Under the pieces are notes generated by a model. That model searched no databases. It had not been told where the DNA came from and worked only from the letters and a program-made list of their open reading frames with translations. A DNA stretch of 49,942 bases from NCBI GenBank assembly GCA_944324085.1, contig CALUUX010000024.1:1-49942 (forward strand). The letters are read 5' to 3'. Of this stretch, positions 44,213 to 49,942 are shown one piece after another. The position numbers were made by a program, and so were the translations under genes. Source of the stretch: an uncultured Mailhella sp. (GTDB lineage: Bacteria; Desulfobacterota; Desulfovibrionia; Desulfovibrionales; Desulfovibrionaceae). Numbering within the stretch: position 1 is the stretch's first letter; every line of letters starts with the position of its first letter.

Positions 44213-44743
44213 ATGAAAACATTTCTTCTCAGCCTTCTCATTTTCGCTTCCTGCGCCACGGCCGCCCTGGCCGCGCCGCTGCCCGGGGCCGACAGCCATC
44301 TGCCCGTGGACGTCACCGCCGACAACATGGTGTATAACGCCGACAAAAATACCGTCGTCTTTCAGGGCCGCGTGGAAGCCGTGCGAGGAGAATTTAAAAT
44401 GTGGTCAGAAACCCTGACCCTGTACCTCACATCCAAAGGCGAACCCAAGGAAGGCAAAAGCCCCGCCCCGGCCATGGAGGGCAGCGATCTCGACCGCATC
44501 GTCGCGGAAAAAAACGTCCGCTTCCAGAACGGCACGCAAACGGGTTCCGCGCAGAAGGCAACCTACTATTCCGCCAAGAATCTGCTGGTGCTCGAAGGCA
44601 ACCCCATTCTGCACGACGGCGACAACTCCATCCGGGGCAACGTCATCCGCTATTTCGTCAACGAAAACCGCAGCGTCGTGGAAGGCGGTCCCAAGCAACG
44701 CGTGCATGCCGTGTTCTCCTCCAACGACAAGAAAGGCAAGTAG
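44213..44743 (+). CDS. lptA: LPS transport periplasmic protein LptA
   Basis: A 176-residue protein with a signal peptide (cleavage after AALA) and the LptA/OstA_N fold: HLPVDVTADNMVYNADKNTVVFQGRVEAVRGEF, followed by repeated beta strands KATYYSAKNLLVLEGNPILHDGDNSIRG and VIRYFVNENRSVVEGG. LptA bridges the periplasm between LptC and LptD. It is one base from lptB. Length is normal for the family. Confidence 0.93.
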   Translation: MKTFLLSLLIFASCATAALAAPLPGADSHLPVDVTADNMVYNADKNTVVFQGRVEAVRGEFKMWSETLTLYLTSKGEPKEGKSPAPAMEGSDLDRIVAEKNVRFQNGTQTGSAQKATYYSAKNLLVLEGNPILHDGDNSIRGNVIRYFVNENRSVVEGGPKQRVHAVFSSNDKKGK

Positions 44744-44744
44744 C

Positions 44745-45473
44745 ATGAATTCCACGCTTTCCGCCCAGCACCTGTGCAAACGTTACGGCCAGAAGGAAGT
44801 CGTCCACGAAGTGTCCGTCGCCATGCGGCAGGGAGAGATCGTCGGGCTTCTCGGTCCCAACGGCGCGGGCAAGACGACGTCCTTCTACATGATCACCGGC
44901 ATCATCAAGCCCACAACGGGGCAGGTGATGCTCGACGGTCAGGAAATCAGCACATGGCCGCTGTACCGCCGCGCCAGGGTCGGCCTTTCCTATCTGCCCC
45001 AGGAAAGTTCCGTGTTCCGCCGCCTCACGGTGCGGCAGAATCTTCAGATCATCCTTGAGCACACCGGCCTTTCCCGCGCCGAACAAAAAAAACGCGCGGA
45101 TCAGCTCATGGAAGAATTCGGCCTCACCCGGCTGGAAAAATCCTACGCGTCCTATCTTTCCGGCGGAGAACGCCGCCGCCTCGAAATAGCCCGCTGTCTT
45201 ATCCGCGACCCGCTCTTCGTGCTGCTCGATGAACCTTTCGCGGGCATCGATCCCCTGGCCGTCGGAGACATTCAGGTGCTCATCCGCGGCTTGAAGGAGC
45301 GCGGCATCGGCGTGCTCATTTCCGACCACAACGTAAGGGAAACCCTTTCCATCTGCGACAGAGCCTATCTCATGTTCCAGGGCAACATCATTCTTTCCGG
45401 CACGCCCGACGAAATTGTCAACAACGAACGCGCCAGAGAAGTCTATCTCGGCTCGGACTTCCATCTGAGCTAG
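44745..45473 (+). CDS. lptB: LPS export ABC ATPase LptB
   Basis: A 242-residue cytosolic ATPase. Walker A GPNGAGKTT, Q-loop YLPQESSVF, signature LSGGERRRLEIAR, Walker B VLLDEPFAGIDP and the switch His of ISDHNVRE are all present in order. ATP hydrolysis drives LPS extraction by LptFG (not in this window). The start at 44745 follows the lptA stop by one base, within a GGCAAGTAGC context, so it is probably coupled. It is the end of the kdsC-lptCAB operon. Confidence 0.97.
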   Translation: MNSTLSAQHLCKRYGQKEVVHEVSVAMRQGEIVGLLGPNGAGKTTSFYMITGIIKPTTGQVMLDGQEISTWPLYRRARVGLSYLPQESSVFRRLTVRQNLQIILEHTGLSRAEQKKRADQLMEEFGLTRLEKSYASYLSGGERRRLEIARCLIRDPLFVLLDEPFAGIDPLAVGDIQVLIRGLKERGIGVLISDHNVRETLSICDRAYLMFQGNIILSGTPDEIVNNERAREVYLGSDFHLS

Positions 45474-45495
45474 CGCGATCCGGACTCAAGAGCGG

Positions 45496-45530
45496 AAAAC
45501 GCCCGCGCAGGACTTCTGCGCGGGCGTTTT
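45496..45530 (+). terminator. Bidirectional terminator after lptB
   Basis: Fourteen-base-pair stem AAAACGCCCGCGCA / TGCGCGGGCGTTTT with a 7-base loop; it serves both lptB and the converging DUF721 gene. Confidence 0.93.
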
Positions 45531-45562
45531 ATGCTGAAACAACGGTTCGTTCCGCAAAATAT

Positions 45563-46075
45563 TTAATTGTTCTTGTCGGTCCCGTCAAAACAGCGCACAT
45601 ACGCGGCGTAACAGGCCGCGACCGGAGAATCCGGCGGCAACGTCAACGCTCCCAGTTTTGGAGGTCGGGGCGGCGGAGGCAATGACGGCGTCTGCGTGAT
45701 GTCCACGCGGCGCAAGGAATCCTTTCCCCCCAGCATGTGCAGTTCCACCTTGTGGAAATAGTCCTCGTCCATAAAGGCGTTGACGCGCTCCAGAATTTCC
45801 GGAGCGGCGTACGAAAGCTCCTGCATGGCGCAGGAATCTTCCCCGCCGATGAGCAGGATGTCGTTGCGATGCCCCAGAGGGTGAGCCAAGGAAGCGATAT
45901 CCGGCCCCATGACGACGTCCCAGTTTTTCCAGAGCTGCGTCAGCATGTAGTGCTGGGGCTTCATGCCGTGGGCGGAAAGCCATCCTTCCAGACCGTCGCC
46001 GAGCGACGACGTTCTGCCGCTTCTGCGTCCGAGATCGAAGCCCGCAAAACGTTTATGGTATTTCCTTCCTTCCAT
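45563..46075 (-). CDS. DUF721 / DciA-like protein
   Basis: A 170-residue protein of the DUF721 group. LTQLWKNWDVVMGPDIASLAHPLGHRNDILLIGGEDSCAMQELSYAAPEILERVNAFM matches the pattern W..vvG..la.ht.p..l..g.L.v.v.s..w..eL......il..in, the core of DciA, which helps load the replicative helicase in bacteria lacking DnaC. The C-terminal part is Pro-rich (SLPPPPRPPK). The start is placed at the ATG 46075, since an upstream in-frame ATG (46132) lies in the loop of a hairpin; the ribosome site at 46075 is weak. Confidence 0.75.
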   Translation of the reverse strand: MEGRKYHKRFAGFDLGRRSGRTSSLGDGLEGWLSAHGMKPQHYMLTQLWKNWDVVMGPDIASLAHPLGHRNDILLIGGEDSCAMQELSYAAPEILERVNAFMDEDYFHKVELHMLGGKDSLRRVDITQTPSLPPPPRPPKLGALTLPPDSPVAACYAAYVRCFDGTDKNN

Positions 46076-46108
46076 AAGGTTCACGCTATCAGAGTTCCAA
46101 CGGAACGA

Positions 46109-46145
46109 GAAGCCCCCGCGCATGACAAACACGCGCGGGGGCTTC
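46109..46145 (-). terminator. Hairpin downstream of hcp
   Basis: Thirteen-base-pair stem GAAGCCCCCGCGC / GCGCGGGGGCTTC with an 11-base loop, 19 nt after the hcp stop. There is no long T run, so it may be an mRNA-stabilising or weak terminator structure. Confidence 0.55.
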
Positions 46146-46163
46146 TCCGAAAGACAAGACTTT

Positions 46164-47714
46164 TTAACGCGCCAGCGCGGCGGCCATGTCCGCTTCCGGC
46201 GAGGAAATGGGACGCACGCCGAATTCCTTTACCAGAAAATCAAGCACGGCGGGCGAAACGAACGCGGGCAGAGACGGCCCGAGATACATGTTCTTCACGC
46301 CCAGGTACAGCAAGGTCAGCAGAATGGCCACGGCCTTCTGTTCATACCACGAAAGCACCATCGTCAAAGGCAGATCGTTCACGCCGCAATGGAAGGCGTC
46401 GGCCAGCGCCAGCGCCACCTGAATCGCGCCGTAGGCGTCGTTGCACTGCCCCATATCCAGCAGACGGGGAATGCCGCCGATGGATCCGATGTCAAGATCG
46501 TTAAAGCGGAACTTGCCGCAGGCCAGGGTGAGCACCACGGTATCGGCAGGCGTATTCTTCACAAACTCCGTGTAGTAATTGCGTCCGGGTTTGGCGCCGT
46601 CGCAGCCGCCCACCAGGAAGAAATGGCGGATGGCGCCGGCTTTCACGGCCTCCACAATGGTTCCGGCGTGGGAAAGCACGGCCTCGCTTCCAAAACCGGT
46701 AGTCACGGTTTCGCCGCCATTGATGCCGGAAAAACGCGTGTCTTCCGCGTATCCGCCCAGCTCCAGAGCCTTGGCGATGACCGGAGAAAAGTCCTTGTCG
46801 TCGCCGATATGCGTCATGCCGGGATACTGCACCACGCCGGTGGTGAACACGCGGTCGGCGTAGCTATCCTTCACGGGCATAATGCAGTTGGTGGTGAAAA
46901 GCACGGGCGCGGGCACGCCGGCGAATTCCTTCTGCTGATTCTGCCAGGCGGTGCCGAAATGTCCCTTGAAGTGCGCGTACTTCTTCAGTTCAGGATACGC
47001 GTGTGCGGGAAGCATCTCGCCGTGCGTATAAACGTTGACGCCCTTTCCTTCGGTCTGACGCAGGAGAATCGCCAGATCGTGCAGATCATGCCCGGACACG
47101 ATGATGAAAGGCCCCTTTTCCACCGTGCGGGAAACCGTCACGGGCACAGGCGTGCCGTACGTTCTGTTGGCGTGGTGCAGAAGCTCCATGCAGGCGAGAT
47201 TGACCTTGCCGGCTTCCATGACGACGTCGAGCAGGGTTTCCTTCCCCGCGTCGGAAGCCAGAAGCGCAAGCCCCCGATACAGAAAATCGTTCACTTCTTC
47301 CAGACTTCTTCCCAGAACGCGGGCATGGCTCGCATAGGCCGCGATGCCCTTCATGCCGAAAAGCAGCAGCGACTTCAGACTGCGAATATCCTCGTCGGCG
47401 GTCCAGATTTTTTCCATATCCCAGGCGTCCGCGACGCCGCTCTCCTTGCGCGCCTTGCTCACCTTCTCCACCATGGCAGCCAGAGTAAGGTCGTCAAAAT
47501 TCACATTGGTCAGCGTGGTGAACAGAGCGTTTTCCACCAGCGCGTCCAGTTCCGGCGTACGCGTGTAATTGCCTCCGGCCGCCAGCGCGACAAGCTCGCC
47601 GACCAGCTTGTCCTGAAGCAAGGCCGTGCCGGGCTTCTTACCGCATACGCCGCTTCTGGTGCAGCCGGCGCCGCCCGCCGTCTGCTCACACTGAAAACAG
47701 AACATTTCGCTCAT
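46164..47714 (-). CDS. hcp: Hydroxylamine reductase / hybrid-cluster protein
   Basis: A 516-residue cytosolic iron-sulfur enzyme. The N-terminal C6-x2-C9-x8-C18-x5-C24 spacing is the class I arrangement of Desulfovibrio and other strict anaerobes (class II enzymes have longer gaps). The hybrid-cluster ligand regions SGHDLHDL, TTNCIMP, LACGKFRFN, GQCNDAYGA and MVLSWYEQKAV are all present. Hcp handles nitric oxide or hydroxylamine under nitrosative stress. ATG 47714 has GGAGGAAG; an earlier in-frame start is less likely. It is monocistronic, with a CRP-like palindrome upstream. Confidence 0.97.
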   Translation of the reverse strand: MSEMFCFQCEQTAGGAGCTRSGVCGKKPGTALLQDKLVGELVALAAGGNYTRTPELDALVENALFTTLTNVNFDDLTLAAMVEKVSKARKESGVADAWDMEKIWTADEDIRSLKSLLLFGMKGIAAYASHARVLGRSLEEVNDFLYRGLALLASDAGKETLLDVVMEAGKVNLACMELLHHANRTYGTPVPVTVSRTVEKGPFIIVSGHDLHDLAILLRQTEGKGVNVYTHGEMLPAHAYPELKKYAHFKGHFGTAWQNQQKEFAGVPAPVLFTTNCIMPVKDSYADRVFTTGVVQYPGMTHIGDDKDFSPVIAKALELGGYAEDTRFSGINGGETVTTGFGSEAVLSHAGTIVEAVKAGAIRHFFLVGGCDGAKPGRNYYTEFVKNTPADTVVLTLACGKFRFNDLDIGSIGGIPRLLDMGQCNDAYGAIQVALALADAFHCGVNDLPLTMVLSWYEQKAVAILLTLLYLGVKNMYLGPSLPAFVSPAVLDFLVKEFGVRPISSPEADMAAALAR

Positions 47715-47796
47715 TGTCTTCCTCCACGATGTTATCTGTGCAACGAAATACAGGGCTTCAAGCATCCCAACGCTAGGCGGCTTTTCCCCTAAAAAC

Positions 47797-47812
47797 TGTG
47801 CTCATGATCACA
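47797..47812 (-). promoter_or_regulatory. CRP/FNR-family palindrome upstream of hcp (candidate HcpR site)
   Basis: TGTGC-TCATGA-TCACA, one mismatch from the TGTGA-N6-TCACA consensus, about 83 nt before the hcp ATG. In this clade hcp is known to be activated by the CRP/FNR-type regulator HcpR, so this is a reasonable operator. HcpR itself is not in the window. Confidence 0.55.
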
Positions 47813-47830
47813 CCATGCCACGCTTTTTTT

Positions 47831-48337
47831 TTAGACTCCGCTATTTTTGCGTTCTTCCTTCTGTTCTCTGCTCCATGCGGTATACGGCAGTTTGGAAAGT
47901 TCCACGTTGAGATAACGGGATATCTTGCTGACCTCTTCTCCCAGCCATTCCGGGCGGGTAAAGGGCTGCTCTTCCGATTTCAGCTCTATTTCCGCCACGA
48001 TAAGGCCGCGATTGGTGCCCATGAATTCGTCCACTTCCCACACATTGCCGTCGCAGGAAAACGTATACCGCGTCTTTTCGATAATCTCGCCAGGATCCAG
48101 ACCGTCCAGCAGGGCCTGCGCTTCGTCCAGGGGAATCTCATACTCAAATTCGTTGCGGACGATGCCTTCTCCGCGATACTTAATGGTCAGCGTGCCCCTG
48201 TCTCCGGCGACTCTCACGCGAACCGTGCGATCCTGCGTGCGGGCGATATATCCCTGCCGGTACAGCTTTCCCGGCCCAAGTCCACGCCATCCGTCGCTCT
48301 TCACCAGAAACTTGCGCTCTATTTCCTGCTGTTTCAT
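47831..48337 (-). CDS. CYTH-domain protein (triphosphatase / class IV cyclase family)
   Basis: A 168-residue single CYTH domain. EIERKFLV (residues 5-12) is the diagnostic ExExK-type start, followed by alternating charged strands RVRVRVAGDRGTLTIKYRGEG, EFEYEIPLDEAQALL and the EVDEFMGTNRGLIVAEIELKSEEQ block of a triphosphate-binding tunnel. Most bacterial members of this length hydrolyse inorganic tripolyphosphate; some are adenylate cyclases. Start 48337 has GAGGGAAT. It is transcribed towards hcp with no clear terminator between. Confidence 0.88.
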   Translation of the reverse strand: MKQQEIERKFLVKSDGWRGLGPGKLYRQGYIARTQDRTVRVRVAGDRGTLTIKYRGEGIVRNEFEYEIPLDEAQALLDGLDPGEIIEKTRYTFSCDGNVWEVDEFMGTNRGLIVAEIELKSEEQPFTRPEWLGEEVSKISRYLNVELSKLPYTAWSREQKEERKNSGV

Positions 48338-48408
48338 GCGATTCCCTCATGTTTCGTTTCGCCCGGTTCCGCTCCGTCGCGTCTCCGAAGCCCCGACCAA
48401 CCGCCTAT

Positions 48409-48443
48409 AAAAAAGGGGCGGAAAGCTATGTGCTTTCCGCCCC
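48409..48443 (-). terminator. Terminator of rpsA
   Basis: On the minus strand GGGGCGGAAAGC-ACATA-GCTTTCCGCCCC then TTTTTT, about 25 nt after the rpsA stop. Confidence 0.93.
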
Positions 48444-48468
48444 GCGAACATCCGTTGAAACTCAGCGA

Positions 48469-49942
48469 CTAGTCGTTGAACTTCTGCTTGAGCAGGTCAC
48501 CGAGAGTCTGGCTGATGCTGTTGTCGCCGGAATGGTAATCCTTAGGCTTACGGCGTTCTTCGTCGTCCTTGATCTGCTTGATGGAGAGGCCGAGACGGCG
48601 TTCATCAGCGGACACATGGATGATCTTGGCCTGAACGACGTCGCCTTCCTTGTACAGTTCGGAAGGAGACTTCACCTTCTTGCCAAGTTCGGTCACATGG
48701 ATAAGGCCTTCAATGCCTTCTTCCACTTCCACGAACAGGCCGAAGTCGGTCACGTTGGTCACGGTGCCGGTGATGATGTTGCCCACGGGATAGCGGGCGG
48801 GCACGGTGCTCCAGGGATCTTCGGTGAGCTGCTTCATGCCGAGGGTGAACTTTTCGTTCTCCTTGTCCACGGTGAGCACCTTGGCCTGAACGACGTCGCC
48901 GACCTTGTACAGTTCGCCGGGATGACGGAGCTTCTTGGTCCAGGAAATGTCGGACACATGAATGAGGCCGTCAATGCCATCTTCGATGCCGATGAACATG
49001 CCGAATTCGGTGATGTTCTTGATGACGCCTTCAATAACGGTGCCTTCGGGGAAGCGTTCACCCACGAGTTCCCAGGGATTGGGCTTGACCTGCTTCATGC
49101 CGAGGGAGATGCGCTTCTTCTCGCTGTCCACGCCGAGGATGACCACTTCAACCTCGTCGCCCTGATGCACCATCTGAGAAGGATGACGGAGCTTGCGGGT
49201 CCAGGACATTTCGGAAATGTGCACAAGGCCTTCCACGCCGGGTTCGAGTTCCACGAACACGCCGTAATCAACAAGGTTGGTCACCTTGCCGACATGATGA
49301 GAACCTTCGGGGAAGCGGGCGGTGATATCCTGCCAGGGATCGGGCACGAGCTGCTTCAGGCCGAGGGACACCTTCTGGTTTTCCTTGTCGAAGGAAAGAA
49401 CCTTGAGTTCCAGTTCCTGGCCGAGAGAAACCATTTCGCGAGGATGGCGAATGCGCTTCCAGGACATGTCGGTGATATGCAGCAGACCGTCGAGGCCGCC
49501 AAGGTCGACGAACACGCCGTATTCGGTGATGTTCTTGGCCTTGCCCTTAACGATCTGACCTTCGGCCAGGGTCTGGAGCAGCGCGGCGCGCTTGGTGTCG
49601 CGCTCTTCTTCCAGCAGCACGCGGCGAGAAACGATGACGTTGCTGCGGCGGCGGTTGATCTTGAGCACGCGGAATTCAAACTGCTGGCCGACCAGAGCGT
49701 CCATATCGGGAACAGGACGGAGGTCCACATGAGAACCGGGCAGGAAGGCTTCCACGCCGCCGAGATCGACGGTGTAGCCGCCCTTGATGCGACGGGTGAT
49801 CGTGCCGGTGATGGTGCCGTTCTTTTCCAGCACTTCTTCAAGCTGGTCGAACAGCTGCATACGCTTGGCCTTGTCGAACGAAAGCGTGATGGTGCCATCC
49901 ATTTCGTTCTTGCGGGCAACGTACACATCGACGCGGTCGCCG
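48469..49942 (-). CDS. rpsA: 30S ribosomal protein S1 (5' end outside window)
   Basis: The frame is open to the right edge; upstream of the first possible start inside the window the codons read GDRVDVYVARKNEMDG, typical of the S1 interior, so this is a truncated view of a longer gene. At least five S1 (OB-fold) domains are visible, each with the G.V.....FG.FV....G..GL.H.S pattern, and the repeat units end in W..i..RFPEG. S1 recruits mRNA to the 30S subunit. The protein ends in an acidic/basic linker and SQTLGDLLKQKFND. Confidence 0.97.
   Translation of the reverse strand, partial: GDRVDVYVARKNEMDGTITLSFDKAKRMQLFDQLEEVLEKNGTITGTITRRIKGGYTVDLGGVEAFLPGSHVDLRPVPDMDALVGQQFEFRVLKINRRRSNVIVSRRVLLEEERDTKRAALLQTLAEGQIVKGKAKNITEYGVFVDLGGLDGLLHITDMSWKRIRHPREMVSLGQELELKVLSFDKENQKVSLGLKQLVPDPWQDITARFPEGSHHVGKVTNLVDYGVFVELEPGVEGLVHISEMSWTRKLRHPSQMVHQGDEVEVVILGVDSEKKRISLGMKQVKPNPWELVGERFPEGTVIEGVIKNITEFGMFIGIEDGIDGLIHVSDISWTKKLRHPGELYKVGDVVQAKVLTVDKENEKFTLGMKQLTEDPWSTVPARYPVGNIITGTVTNVTDFGLFVEVEEGIEGLIHVTELGKKVKSPSELYKEGDVVQAKIIHVSADERRLGLSIKQIKDDEERRKPKDYHSGDNSISQTLGDLLKQKFND

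Noticed and set aside
46076..46132. Earlier start of the DUF721 gene at 46132
   Set aside because: The ATG lies in the loop of the hairpin after hcp and the extra residues do not resemble the family.

Overview
The window looks like chromosome of an anaerobic, host-associated member of the Desulfovibrionaceae (Bilophila / Mailhella / Desulfovibrio type). The reasons are a glycyl-radical isethionate sulfite-lyase operon, a CuyA-like cysteate lyase, a class I (strict anaerobe) hybrid-cluster protein, GC-rich coding sequence and a Gram-negative LPS-export gene set. No rRNA, prophage or CRISPR array is present. Products are read from protein motifs by eye; no database search was run.

Layout. 1-600: right edge of a probable integrated element, with the 3' part of an IS5-type transposase and a 24-base tmRNA/tRNA 3'-end remnant that looks like an attachment site. 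760-2866: a translationally coupled racemase plus cysteate-lyase-like pair behind a good sigma-70 promoter with a palindrome on its -10. 3158-16957: mostly housekeeping genes (phenylacetate-CoA-ligase-like enzyme, der, a GNAT acetyltransferase, a DUF1269 protein with an unusual Cys-flanked C-terminal repeat, guaBA, an alkyltransferase-like protein, the tatB-tatC-hisB-lipoprotein-hisA operon, and mgtE behind a roughly 500-nt leader holding three short ORFs). 17028-24864: permeases, tRNA-Ala(GGC), darP, dgkA, rlmI, a PagL-like outer-membrane deacylase, a class V aminotransferase and a TauE/SafE exporter. 25138-35674: the sulfonate locus. 36195-49942: CoA-disulfide reductase/rhodanese, waaA, an SLBB export protein, a GT2 glycosyltransferase, kdsC-lptC-lptA-lptB, a DUF721 (DciA-like) protein, hcp, a CYTH protein and the 5'-truncated rpsA.

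The most coherent system is the minus-strand operon dctP - dctQM (fused) - islA - islB - degenerate amidohydrolase, followed after a terminator by its likely sigma-54 activator. Upstream of dctP there is a textbook -24/-12 promoter (TGGCACG-N4-TTGC) and, about 185-310 bp further upstream, two copies of the palindrome TATGCA-N4-TGCATA, which I propose as the activator's upstream activating sites. All the isethionate-pocket residues I recall from studied IslA proteins occur in this IslA at one constant numbering offset. Hairpins lie at every junction between dctP and islB, a plausible device for setting unequal protein amounts. The downstream amidohydrolase-fold protein has lost nearly all the family's metal ligands and is the best candidate for an undescribed component.

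With the CuyA-like lyase, the TauE-type sulfite exporter and the CoADR-rhodanese, the window suggests an organism that takes up C2/C3 sulfonates and uses the released sulfite as electron acceptor. Genes for acetaldehyde oxidation, taurine transamination, sulfite reduction and a microcompartment are not in this window.
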